Program-made: the position numbers and the translations under genes
In this document: positions 1 to 8,595 of the stretch, one piece after another
How the letters are laid out: each line of letters begins with the position of its first letter
How positions within the stretch are numbered: position 1 is the first letter of the stretch
Notes under the pieces: generated by a model
Database searches by the model: none
What the model saw: only the letters and a program-made list of their open reading frames with translations
What the model was told of the DNA's origin: nothing
NCBI RefSeq assembly: GCF_001423965.1
Contig: NZ_LMPV01000009.1
Location: 62,001 to 126,000, forward strand
DNA: 64,000 nucleotides
Direction of reading: 5' to 3'
From: Exiguobacterium sp. Leaf196
GTDB taxonomy: Bacteria > Bacillota > Bacilli > Exiguobacteriales > Exiguobacteriaceae

Positions 1-405
1 ATCCGCTTGATAGCGTTTATTTTTAGCGATCCGCTTCGTTTGGATGTAGTTACTCGCTTGGCTCAGTTGATAGAAGTAATCTGTTGCCGCTACCGGTGAT
101 TCAGCGTACAGACGGCGGAATGCCGCCGTCACGTCAGATGGACGGGCAACGAAAATGTCCATCACATCTGCTGCGAACTGCTCTTTGTCTTCAAGACGCG
201 CCGGCAACTGCCCACTTACGATCAACACTTCAATCATGTCGTCCAAAATATTGGGAATTGGGCGAGATGGTACGTCTGCCTGTTCTTCAAAATCGGCTTG
301 ACCGATTCGCGCTAGAATCCGGTTCCGGGCGTAGATCGCATCTTCCGGTTCAATCAAGCGTTTCTGGATCGCTTGCGCTACTAACTGTTGGATGAGTTCA
401 TTCAT
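1..405 (-). CDS. galT: Galactose-1-phosphate uridylyltransferase, N-terminal part (cut by window edge)
   Basis: Only the first 135 residues are in the window; the gene continues beyond position 1. The enzyme exchanges uridylyl between UDP-glucose and galactose-1-phosphate in the Leloir pathway, in the cytoplasm. The start at 405 follows an AGGAGAG site. The piece contains the SNYIQTKRIAKN segment (about residues 117-128), which I recognise from the Firmicutes class-2 GalT family, unrelated in sequence to the E. coli HIT-type enzyme. It is the last gene seen of the galactoside operon and lies 30 bases after galE. The catalytic region is not in the window, so the call rests on the N-terminal similarity and the galK-galE-galT order. 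Confidence 0.88.
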   Translation of the reverse strand, partial: MNELIQQLVAQAIQKRLIEPEDAIYARNRILARIGQADFEEQADVPSRPIPNILDDMIEVLIVSGQLPARLEDKEQFAADVMDIFVARPSDVTAAFRRLYAESPVAATDYFYQLSQASNYIQTKRIAKNKRYQAD

Positions 406-435
406 CGCCGTCACTCTCCTCATTCTGTCTCTCTA

Positions 436-1434
436 TTAACGAACGCTCGTCCGGTACCCTTCTGGATTGTGCGCATGCCAATTCCAAGCATCACGGATGA
501 TCGTTTCGATGTCGGTACGTTGTGGTGTCCAGCCGAGAACTTCTTTTGCTTTGGCAGATCCGGCGATTAAGATACTCGGATCCCCTGCACGACGTTCAAT
601 GATCCGTTCTGGAATCGGATGTCCCGTCACGCGACGGGCTGCTTCAATGATTTCCCGAACTGAAAACCCTTGGCTTGAACCGAGGTTAAAGACCGTACTC
701 TCGTTTCCATCAGCCAAATAATCAAGTGCTCGCATATGGGCGTCGATCAAGTCCTCGACATGGATGTAATCACGAATACAGGTACCGTCAGGCGTTGGAT
801 AATCATCGCCATAGATCGAAATTTCTGACCGTTGTCGGTTGGCAACTTCGAGGACGAGCGGGATTAGATGGGTTTCCGGCGTATGATCTTCCCCGATTTC
901 TCCTGTTACGCGCGCACCGGCAACGTTGAAGTAACGTAATGCGACATAACGTAAGCCATATGCTTGTTCAGACCATCGCATCATCTTCTCCATCATCAAC
1001 TTCGTCTCACCATAGGCATTCGTCGGACACGTTTCTGCTGTTTCGAGAATCGGCATCTGCTCCTGTTCACCGTATGTGGCTGCCGTCGAAGAAAAGACGA
1101 TCTGTTTAATGTCATGGGCAATCATCGCTTCGAGCAACACTTGTGTCCCGTAAACGTTGTTATCAAAGTAGCGTAATGGTTCCGTCATCGACTCGCCAAC
1201 GAGTGAAAAAGCAGCGAAATGGATGACCTGCTCAATCGTCTCTTCCGTAAAGACGCGATCGAGAAAAGCACGATCGCGTATGTCTCCTTCATATAGACGT
1301 GCCCGCGGATGAACCGCTTCACGGTGACCGGACTGCAGATGGTCGATGACGACGACATCCTTTCCGGCATCAATCAATTGATAGACAGCATGGGAGCCGA
1401 TATAACCAGCTCCACCTACGACTAAAGTTGCCAT
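436..1434 (-). CDS. galE: UDP-glucose 4-epimerase
   Basis: Interconverts UDP-galactose and UDP-glucose using bound NAD, completing the Leloir pathway; it can also supply UDP-galactose for surface polysaccharides. The 332-residue protein is a complete extended short-chain dehydrogenase. The NAD-binding GGAGYIG motif is at residues 7-13, the SST element at 115-117, and the catalytic Tyr141-x3-Lys145 in YGETK. The start codon at 1434 directly abuts the TAA stop of galK (1437-1435), and its GGGAGG ribosome site lies inside the end of galK, which indicates translational coupling. Length matches the family. Confidence 0.97.
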   Translation of the reverse strand: MATLVVGGAGYIGSHAVYQLIDAGKDVVVIDHLQSGHREAVHPRARLYEGDIRDRAFLDRVFTEETIEQVIHFAAFSLVGESMTEPLRYFDNNVYGTQVLLEAMIAHDIKQIVFSSTAATYGEQEQMPILETAETCPTNAYGETKLMMEKMMRWSEQAYGLRYVALRYFNVAGARVTGEIGEDHTPETHLIPLVLEVANRQRSEISIYGDDYPTPDGTCIRDYIHVEDLIDAHMRALDYLADGNESTVFNLGSSQGFSVREIIEAARRVTGHPIPERIIERRAGDPSILIAGSAKAKEVLGWTPQRTDIETIIRDAWNWHAHNPEGYRTSVR

Positions 1435-2607
1435 TTAGATGACCTCCCGTTCGATTTCACGTGCTCCGTCACCGACCGTCGCCGTATAGAACGTCGCTGG
1501 GTAACCGATCCTTGCTTCATATTGTTCGCCGACAGCTTGTTTGAACGCGTCGACTGCCTCGTCTTCGACGATTGCAATCGCACAGCCACCAAAACCAGCA
1601 CCTGTCATCCGCGCGCCGAGCACGCCCGGTTGCTCCCAAGCGGCTTCGACGAGTGTATCGAGTTCAATCCCTGTCACTTCATAATCTTCGCGTAACGAGA
1701 CGTGTGACGCATTCATCAACTGACCGAATGTCTTCAGTTCTCCCGCTTCGAGTGCCGCTAGTGCCTGAAGCGTTCGTTCATTTTCTGAAATCGCGTGTCG
1801 GGCGCGACGCATCAAACGTTCGTCTTCCCATGCGACTTTCGTGAATTCTGACGTCGTCCATTGTCCAAGCGTTTCCCGTAATGTGAACTGATTGAGATAA
1901 GCGAGTGCTGCCTCACATTCCGCCCGGCGTTCATTATATTTCGAATCTGCCAGTTCACGGCGTTTGTTCGTATTCATGATGATGATCGTATATCCCGTCA
2001 AATCGAGTGGAGCATACGTATAGTCGAGCGTTTCACAATCGAGCAACAATCCCGCTCCCGCTTTCCCCATACCGATCGCAAATTGATCCATGATACCACT
2101 ATTGACGCCGATATAACGGTTTTCGACCTGTTGACCAAACCGAACGAGATCAAGACGTGGAATGTCTAATCCATACAATCGATCGAGCAAGACTCCGATG
2201 ACGAGTTCAAGTGAAGCGGATGATGAAAGACCGGCTCCGTTCGGGATGTCACCTTGAATCAAGATGTCGCATCCTGTATTGATCTGGTATCCTGCTTCCT
2301 GTAGGACTGAAACCATACCCTTCGCATAGTTCGCCCAACCGTGCGTCGCGTCATACGCCAGTTCTTCGAGTGCGACTTCGATGATGCCGTCCTGCTCAAA
2401 ATTCAGCGAGTAGAAGCGGAAACGTTGATCGTCTCGTTTTCGCGCGATCGCGTGTGTACCGAACGTTAACGCGCACGGAAAGACGTGACCGCCATTGTAA
2501 TCCGTATGCTCACCGATTAAATTGATCCGACCTGGGGCAAAAAAGCGATGCGTCGACGGTGAGCCAAACCGCTGTTCAAATTGTGCTTCTAACGTCTGGT
2601 CTGTCAT
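1435..2607 (-). CDS. galK: Galactokinase
   Basis: Phosphorylates galactose at C1 with ATP, the entry step of the Leloir pathway. The 390-residue GHMP kinase is complete: the galactokinase signature PGRINLIGEHTDYNGG is at residues 25-40, the ATP-binding GAGLSSSAS loop at 124-132, the catalytic Asp175 within GIMDQFA, and the C-terminal GHMP motif TGAGFGGC near residue 343. The start ATG overlaps the TGA stop of the upstream alpha-galactosidase by four bases (ATGA), so the two are probably coupled. In this operon it handles galactose released by the GH36 and GH42 enzymes. Confidence 0.97.
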   Translation of the reverse strand: MTDQTLEAQFEQRFGSPSTHRFFAPGRINLIGEHTDYNGGHVFPCALTFGTHAIARKRDDQRFRFYSLNFEQDGIIEVALEELAYDATHGWANYAKGMVSVLQEAGYQINTGCDILIQGDIPNGAGLSSSASLELVIGVLLDRLYGLDIPRLDLVRFGQQVENRYIGVNSGIMDQFAIGMGKAGAGLLLDCETLDYTYAPLDLTGYTIIIMNTNKRRELADSKYNERRAECEAALAYLNQFTLRETLGQWTTSEFTKVAWEDERLMRRARHAISENERTLQALAALEAGELKTFGQLMNASHVSLREDYEVTGIELDTLVEAAWEQPGVLGARMTGAGFGGCAIAIVEDEAVDAFKQAVGEQYEARIGYPATFYTATVGDGAREIEREVI

Positions 2608-4727
2608 ACGATCGTCTCCTTTGATTCGAGTAGTGAGAGCGCACGATGGACCGGCTGAATCCGCAGACAGCGGGCTTCATAATCCGTCGTGTATGAGAAC
2701 GTCAAGCCTTGTTGCATCAAGTAGGCACCGCTTAACGTCCGGTCCTCGACTTGGTAGCGCATTGTTGGGTCGAGTCCTTTTAGCTTGAAGTGATACTGAT
2801 GTATTCCGTATTGCCGAAGTGGCGCGATCGCGAGCAAGACTGTTTCTTCTTCCGATGTATACTGCATGACGCTTGGTGTCTGTTGTGTGAAGGATGAAAG
2901 ACGGTACTGGATGCCGCGTTGGATTGTCGGACGAATCGCTTGATAGGTCTCGATCCAGCCTTTTGCTTCCGCTAACTCATCCGTCGACCACTCGCTTAAG
3001 TTACCACCGATCCCGAGCGTTCCTTGCATCGAGGAGACGAAGCGTGTCGCAAGTGGCACGTTGCGTCCATTTAACCAGTTCGGTCCGTCCGTTACCCAGC
3101 AGCTCATCATCTTCGCGTTATAAGCGTAAGAGAAGTCATGCTGAATTTGTAAGCGATCGAGTGGATCCGTGTTATCACTTGTCCAGACTTGCTCCGTCCG
3201 TGCGAGGATCCCGAGATCAATTCGTCCGCCACCACCGGCACAGGCTTCGAAGTCGACCGCCGGATGCAAGCGACGCAATTCATCAAAGATCCGGTACAAT
3301 GCATCGACGTGACGTTTCCATAATTCCTGTTGGCGATCCGTCTGGTCTTTTGGAACACCCGGTTCCGAGAAGGCACGGTTCATGTCCCATTTGATGTAGT
3401 CGATCGCGTGACGCGTCAGCAAGTCATCCATCATCTCGAGAATGAATTGCTCAACTTCTGGTAATCCTAGATTTAAGACGTATTGATTCCGTGACGTCGT
3501 CCGAACCGCATCCCGTGCATGATAAATCCAATCCGGATGCGCCCGGTATAGATCAGAATCCGGATTGACCATCTCCGGTTCGACCCATAGCCCGAACTGT
3601 AACCCTTGTTGTTTCACATATGAGATCAAAGGCTCTAGACCGTTCGGAAACTTTTCCCGATTGACTTGCCAGTCCCCGAGTCCCGCTTGATCGGAATGGC
3701 GTTCACCGAACCAACCGTCATCGACGACAAACAGTTCACAGCCGATTCCTGCTGCAAGATCGACGAGTTCACGTTGACCAGATTCCGTCACATCGAAATA
3801 GGTCGCTTCCCATGAATTATAGAGAACTGGACGATCAGTCGCACGCGGCATGATGACATCACGTTGGAACGCATGCGCATGGGCGCTCATATCTGCGAAA
3901 CCGTCCGCATACCCGATGTAGAACGTCGGTGTCGTCAACTGTTGTTGATGTGATAGTTTCCAACTGAAATCAAACGGATTCATGCCACCCGATAGCTGAA
4001 CGAAACCAAACGCATCTTGTTCGACGTGAATCGCCCAGTTGCCCGAATAGGCAAAATGTCCGTAAACGACTTCACCGCCGTCTTCTGTCGCATCCTGCTC
4101 GAGTGCGAACCAAGGATTCGCTTGATGACTCGTCACCCCGCGCCGACTTTCAATCGTCTGGCGTCCTGGTGTCACCGGTGTGATTTGTTTCTTGAACTCA
4201 CCTGTCCACATCCCAGCGAAGTGATGCAGTTTTAAATTCGGTTGATGCCAACGTCCCATTGCGAAGGACTGGGCTGCTGTTAAACGAACAGGTAATCGTC
4301 CTGTATTTTCGACGACAATCGAACGACCAATGATGTCGTAATCGACAAACAGTTCATATTGCACTCCGACACGCATCTCCTGCAACGGATCAAAAAGCCA
4401 CAATGTCAGTTTCGTTTCTGTCTGCTCGGAGCGTTCAAACTGGAACTGGTGAATCCGTTGTCCGTCCTCTCGTTCCGATTTCAAAGTTGGCTCCGTGTAC
4501 AACATCTCGCCGAATGGTACGAAATCATACGTCGCAACGCCGTCTGGTGATTCAAACGAACTGTGTGCGACGACCGGACTCGGTAATGCTTCATAATCAT
4601 CCCGGTACGGTAACTTGGCACCGAAATAGGTGTGAATCAGCTTACCGTTCGCACCGACCGTCACGACGTGAGCGACCCGCTTCCCCTCGACGACGAAACG
4701 ACGTCCTGCTACTTCAAAGATTGCCAT
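2604..4727 (-). CDS. Alpha-galactosidase, GH36
   Basis: Releases terminal alpha-1,6-galactose from melibiose, raffinose and related oligosaccharides. There is no signal peptide, so it acts in the cytoplasm after uptake. The 707-residue protein has the family layout: N-terminal beta-sandwich, (beta/alpha)8 barrel, C-terminal sheet. The nucleophile is Asp448 in KWDMN and the acid/base is Asp518 in WTSDNTDPLDR. Their 70-residue spacing agrees with the GH36 enzymes of bacilli (AgaA/AgaN type). An AAGGAGG site nine bases before the ATG sits on the stop of the GH42 gene upstream. It could be named aga, agaN or melA depending on the species. Confidence 0.95.
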   Translation of the reverse strand: MAIFEVAGRRFVVEGKRVAHVVTVGANGKLIHTYFGAKLPYRDDYEALPSPVVAHSSFESPDGVATYDFVPFGEMLYTEPTLKSEREDGQRIHQFQFERSEQTETKLTLWLFDPLQEMRVGVQYELFVDYDIIGRSIVVENTGRLPVRLTAAQSFAMGRWHQPNLKLHHFAGMWTGEFKKQITPVTPGRQTIESRRGVTSHQANPWFALEQDATEDGGEVVYGHFAYSGNWAIHVEQDAFGFVQLSGGMNPFDFSWKLSHQQQLTTPTFYIGYADGFADMSAHAHAFQRDVIMPRATDRPVLYNSWEATYFDVTESGQRELVDLAAGIGCELFVVDDGWFGERHSDQAGLGDWQVNREKFPNGLEPLISYVKQQGLQFGLWVEPEMVNPDSDLYRAHPDWIYHARDAVRTTSRNQYVLNLGLPEVEQFILEMMDDLLTRHAIDYIKWDMNRAFSEPGVPKDQTDRQQELWKRHVDALYRIFDELRRLHPAVDFEACAGGGGRIDLGILARTEQVWTSDNTDPLDRLQIQHDFSYAYNAKMMSCWVTDGPNWLNGRNVPLATRFVSSMQGTLGIGGNLSEWSTDELAEAKGWIETYQAIRPTIQRGIQYRLSSFTQQTPSVMQYTSEEETVLLAIAPLRQYGIHQYHFKLKGLDPTMRYQVEDRTLSGAYLMQQGLTFSYTTDYEARCLRIQPVHRALSLLESKETIV

Positions 4728-4741
4728 GGTTCTCTTCCTCC

Positions 4742-6736
4742 TTACGTCGTCAGAATCAGTGTCTCGAGTGGTGCGAGTCGGACCGTTCCACGATATGTCT
4801 CTTCCTTTGTCAATGCTTGGTATGTTCCGTCGAGCGTGACGTCCCGTGCTTCTTTCGTGTCATGGTTCATCAAGAAGAGGAAATCGCGTTGTTCGCCGTG
4901 ACGACGAATGATTTCAACTTGATCCGGAGCATCGATCATCTCGATGCCAGCCTCAGTGAACGCTTGACGGTAAATTGTATCAATCATCGCATCATCAATC
5001 GATGAGCCGATGTAGGTAATCATTCCTTTATAGGCATTGCGCGTCACAGCCGCTACACCCTCGTAGAACGTATCTTCATAGACAGCAAGCGTCTCTGCTG
5101 TCGTTGGTGTGATCAAGTCACACCAGAGGCGCGCTGTTGAGGATTGTCCTGACATCTCGCCGATACCTGCCACCTTATGTTGCTGAACGGATTGAAGTGA
5201 CTCATATTCGTCGATTTCAATACCCGCATACGGTGCGAATTTACCCGGTAACGTTGTCGGTACGACATGATTTTGTGCATCTTTGACACCTGTCCGGTAC
5301 GTGAAGATGACGTGACCGCCTTGTTCCATGTACGCAATCAAGGCGTCATCGAACGTAGGATTCGTCAAGAAATAGAGTGGAACGATGATCAGTTTATAAC
5401 GAGATAAATCATCACCTGGGAAGACGATGTCGGTTGCGACTTGTTGACGAACCGCTCCGCCATAGAAGCGGACGAACTCCGTCCGAAAATCAAACGCATC
5501 ACTGTGCGGCTGATGCGTCCACGCCCAGACGTTTTCTTGATCGAAATAGACACCAACCTTCGCGTCGTAACGGCTCGCATTGATTTCATCGCCATACGTA
5601 TTCAGTTCCGTCATGATCTGTTTGACTTCTTCGAATTTCCGTTTCGGTTTTCCATCATGATCGATGATGCCGTGACAGAACTCCTCTGTTCCAAAATGAG
5701 CAGCCCGGAATCGGAAGTAGACGATCGCTTCTGCTCCCCGCGCGACTGCTTGATACGTCCAGAGACGAATATGCCCTGGTCGTGGCAAGTAACCGATTTT
5801 ACTCCAGCCTTGTGCGCCACTCAACTGTTCCATGACCCAGAAGCCTTTTCCTTGCTTCGAAGAGCGGCAAAGATCATGATCGCTTGCCATCTTCTCGAAC
5901 CGGTTCGGCTCCGGTAGTCCACCCCAGACCGGGTAGTTATCGAACGCGACGTAATCGAGATCTTGCGCCATTTGCTGTTGATTGACCGCCATGTCACTGT
6001 AGACGAGGTTGTGCGTGATGAAGACGTTCTCTGGGATGTAGCGACGTAAGACATCGACTTGTAATTTGTTGTAGTACGTATAGCCGTCGGCACAAAAACG
6101 ATCGAAGTCGACGAGCAGGGATGGGTTATGTTCCTGATAGACTTTACGCGGTACCGGGATTTGATCCCACGCCGTGTACGTCTGACTCCAGAAGACGGTT
6201 CCCCATGCTTCGTTCAAAGCATCAAGCGTTCCGTAACGGTTCTCTAACCAGCGCTGAAAAGCAGCGCGGTCGACATCACCGTAAGAACGATCCGATTTCT
6301 CATGCCCATATTCATTATCCGTTTGCCACCCGATAACACGAGGATGTTGACCGTATCGTTTCGCCATCTCTTCCGTGATCTTGACGGATAGTCGTTGGTA
6401 CGTTTCGCTGTGGACCGTATAATGGCGACGAGCACCAAAGCTGATCGTCACACCGTTCTCATCGACCGGTAAGATTTCTGGATACTTCGTACACAACCAC
6501 GCAGGTGGTGTCGCGGTTGGTGTCCCGAGTACGATATCGAATCCTTCCGCACTCAAACGTTCGATGACGTCATCCCAAAAACTAAAGTCATAGACGCCTT
6601 CTTCCGGCTCCATCATCGACCAAGCGAATTCTGCGAGACGAACGACGTTGACACCAAGTTCCTTCATCAGTCGGAAGTCTTCCTCCCATAGTGCTCGTGG
6701 TGTTTGTTCTGGATAATAATCGACTCCTAAATACAT
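4742..6736 (-). CDS. Beta-galactosidase, GH42
   Basis: Hydrolyses beta-linked galactose from lactose-like disaccharides or galacto-oligosaccharides in the cytoplasm. The 664-residue chain opens with the GH42 pattern GVDYYPEQ; the acid/base is Glu142 in GWQTDNEYG and the nucleophile Glu303 in VMEQLSG. A C-terminal glutamine-amidotransferase-like trimerisation domain and a small beta domain follow. The order binding protein, permease, permease, GH42 matches ganS-ganP-ganQ-ganA of Bacillus subtilis, which handles galactan-derived oligosaccharides. This suggests, but does not prove, the same substrate. The ribosome site is AAGGGGGAG. Confidence 0.95.
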   Translation of the reverse strand: MYLGVDYYPEQTPRALWEEDFRLMKELGVNVVRLAEFAWSMMEPEEGVYDFSFWDDVIERLSAEGFDIVLGTPTATPPAWLCTKYPEILPVDENGVTISFGARRHYTVHSETYQRLSVKITEEMAKRYGQHPRVIGWQTDNEYGHEKSDRSYGDVDRAAFQRWLENRYGTLDALNEAWGTVFWSQTYTAWDQIPVPRKVYQEHNPSLLVDFDRFCADGYTYYNKLQVDVLRRYIPENVFITHNLVYSDMAVNQQQMAQDLDYVAFDNYPVWGGLPEPNRFEKMASDHDLCRSSKQGKGFWVMEQLSGAQGWSKIGYLPRPGHIRLWTYQAVARGAEAIVYFRFRAAHFGTEEFCHGIIDHDGKPKRKFEEVKQIMTELNTYGDEINASRYDAKVGVYFDQENVWAWTHQPHSDAFDFRTEFVRFYGGAVRQQVATDIVFPGDDLSRYKLIIVPLYFLTNPTFDDALIAYMEQGGHVIFTYRTGVKDAQNHVVPTTLPGKFAPYAGIEIDEYESLQSVQQHKVAGIGEMSGQSSTARLWCDLITPTTAETLAVYEDTFYEGVAAVTRNAYKGMITYIGSSIDDAMIDTIYRQAFTEAGIEMIDAPDQVEIIRRHGEQRDFLFLMNHDTKEARDVTLDGTYQALTKEETYRGTVRLAPLETLILTT

Positions 6737-6761
6737 TGTGCTCCCCCTTACGCAAAAACAA

Positions 6762-7547
6762 TTATTTTACTGCACCCGCCGTCATCCCTTTTTGGAAGAA
6801 ACGTTGGAAGAAGATATAGAAGATCATCGTCGGTAAACTGATCAAAACAAGTGAAGCGTAGATTTTCCCTGGGTCCCCGCCAAGCGCATCCTTGAAGAAA
6901 CTTGGTGCCATCGTGACTGTCTGATAAGCAGGGTCGGTCATGAACGTAAGAACCATCAAGTACTCGTTCCATGAGTTAAGGAACGCATAGATTAAAGCTG
7001 TTGCGAGCGCTGGTTTTGCGAGCGGTAGCATGACTTTGAAGAAGACTTCAAGAATCGTCGCACCATCGATATACGCTGCTTCCATCAATTCGTTTGGCAA
7101 TTCATCAAAGTATCCTTTGATAAGCATCAGACCGAATGGTAAGAAGAAGGCAACTTCCGCTCCGATCAGTCCCCAGTGGTTGTTCAGCCCGTCAAATGAA
7201 CGAAGCGTGAAGAACAAGGGTACGATCATCGATGCAACAGGTAACATGAGTCCAGCAAGGACCATGTTGAACAAAAGACGTTTTCCAGCAAACTCAAGCT
7301 TCGAGAAAGCGAACGCTGCGAACGCCAAAATCGTGATCGAGATGATGATCATGAAGAAAGCGACAAAGAAACTGTTGAAGACGAATGTCGGGAAGTTCGG
7401 GTTTTGCAATGTCGCAATATAGTTATCGAATCCATTGACGCGAAGACTCTCTTTGAACATGACGAAAATTGGGAATAACCAGACGATTGACGCAAGCGCC
7501 AATACGAGGTTAATCATCCAGCGGCTTTTTTTAGATTCTACATCCAT
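6762..7547 (-). CDS. Sugar ABC transporter permease, MalG type
   Basis: Inner-membrane subunit of a carbohydrate (CUT1) ABC importer, paired with the next permease upstream. About six transmembrane segments are visible, with the EAA loop (EAAYIDGATILEVFFKVMLP) that contacts the ATPase. I chose the ATG at 7547 because AAGGAGG lies seven bases before it; the longer frame to 7586 would start inside the upstream gene without a site. The product is 261 residues. No ATPase gene is present in the operon, so it probably uses a shared MsmX-like ATPase encoded elsewhere (inference). Confidence 0.93.
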   Translation of the reverse strand: MDVESKKSRWMINLVLALASIVWLFPIFVMFKESLRVNGFDNYIATLQNPNFPTFVFNSFFVAFFMIIISITILAFAAFAFSKLEFAGKRLLFNMVLAGLMLPVASMIVPLFFTLRSFDGLNNHWGLIGAEVAFFLPFGLMLIKGYFDELPNELMEAAYIDGATILEVFFKVMLPLAKPALATALIYAFLNSWNEYLMVLTFMTDPAYQTVTMAPSFFKDALGGDPGKIYASLVLISLPTMIFYIFFQRFFQKGMTAGAVK

Positions 7548-7560
7548 GGGTCGTTCCTCC

Positions 7561-8523
7561 TTAGTTATCCATTTTCTTTTGTACACGCAATTGGAAGTAC
7601 GTGATCAGCAAGGCGATCGTCAGTAGGATGATAGCAACAGCACTCGAGAAACCAACTTCCTGTTGCAACATCGATTTTCGGAATAGGTATGTCGAAATGA
7701 ACTCCGTCGACGATCCTGGTCCACCAGCTGTCGTGATCCAGACTAAGTCAAACGTCTTCAGACCACCGATAACTCCGAGAATCGACAGAGTGAACGTCGT
7801 TCCTTTCAAGTTCGGGAAGACGATGCTCCACAGTGTCCGGAAGAATCCAGCTCCATCGATTTTTGCTGCTTCGAAGATTTCCTTCTCAATCGTCAACATT
7901 GCCATGTAGTACATGACCATCGAAGAACCCGTCCACTGGAAGATGTTAATCGCAATGACGGAATAAAGCGCGATGTCCGGATCACCAAGCCAGTTCTGCT
8001 CGAGGCTACCGAGACCAATCGCACGGAGGAACTCATTGATGTAACCAAACTGGAAATCATAAATTTGTGAGAATGCCGCACCGAGTACGACAGGACTCAA
8101 GACGACCGGAAAGAAGAAGACCGACTTCATCGCCGTCCGCAATGGTCCCGGTGTATGCAGGAAGTACGCCAAGACGAGACCGATACCAGCTTGAATCGAA
8201 ACGGTCAAAATCGTGAAGATGAATGTGTTCTTCAGCGAGAGATAGAAGTCCGGATCTTGGAACATCTCAGCATAGTTGTCGAGTCCGACGAATACTTTGT
8301 CAAACGAAATCCCGTCCCACGAGAAGAACGAGTTATAGGCATTATAGAAAATCCCATAATAGATGAAGCTGACGACGAACAAGACGATCGGAGCAACGAA
8401 GGCCCATCCGACCATGTTTCGCTTCATGTTCTTTTTCTTCTTCGGTGCGGGCGGGCGTGTCGCCACCGGCTGGAGCGGTTCTGCTTTTGGTTTAATCGGC
8501 AATTCCTGTCGCTCTGTCTGCAT
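7561..8523 (-). CDS. Sugar ABC transporter permease, MalF type
   Basis: Second membrane subunit of the galactoside importer, 320 residues. A charged, proline-rich cytoplasmic N-terminus (residues 1-30, with a run of five lysines) precedes six predicted transmembrane segments. The EAA loop is seen as EAAKIDGAGFFRTLWSIVFP. It is separated from the binding-protein gene by a 72-base gap holding a hairpin (8559-8584), and followed after 13 bases by the MalG-type permease. Family members bind oligosaccharides with help of the lipoprotein. Substrate is inferred from the neighbouring glycosidases. Confidence 0.93.
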   Translation of the reverse strand: MQTERQELPIKPKAEPLQPVATRPPAPKKKKNMKRNMVGWAFVAPIVLFVVSFIYYGIFYNAYNSFFSWDGISFDKVFVGLDNYAEMFQDPDFYLSLKNTFIFTILTVSIQAGIGLVLAYFLHTPGPLRTAMKSVFFFPVVLSPVVLGAAFSQIYDFQFGYINEFLRAIGLGSLEQNWLGDPDIALYSVIAINIFQWTGSSMVMYYMAMLTIEKEIFEAAKIDGAGFFRTLWSIVFPNLKGTTFTLSILGVIGGLKTFDLVWITTAGGPGSSTEFISTYLFRKSMLQQEVGFSSAVAIILLTIALLITYFQLRVQKKMDN

Positions 8524-8558
8524 ATCGATTCCCCACTTTCCTCAAGTCCAAAAATCAG

Positions 8559-8584
8559 GAAGTGGCACGCAGGCGTACCACTTC
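8559..8584 (-). terminator. Intercistronic hairpin after the binding-protein gene
   Basis: On the minus strand GAAGTGG pairs with CCACTTC around an ACGC/GCGT inner stem, followed by an ATTTTTGG stretch. It sits between the binding-protein gene and the first permease gene. Such hairpins commonly act as leaky terminators or as RNA-stabilising ends that keep binding protein in excess of permease. Confidence 0.6.
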
Positions 8585-8595
8585 ACTGTCGAGTC

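Noticed and set aside
2894-3394. Open frame of 166 codons on the plus strand
   Set aside because: It is antisense to the GH36 alpha-galactosidase, has no ribosome site and an Arg/Ser-rich low-complexity translation.
4403-5005. Open frame of 200 codons on the plus strand
   Set aside because: It is a shadow over the junction of the two glycosidase genes, without a ribosome site or a recognisable domain.
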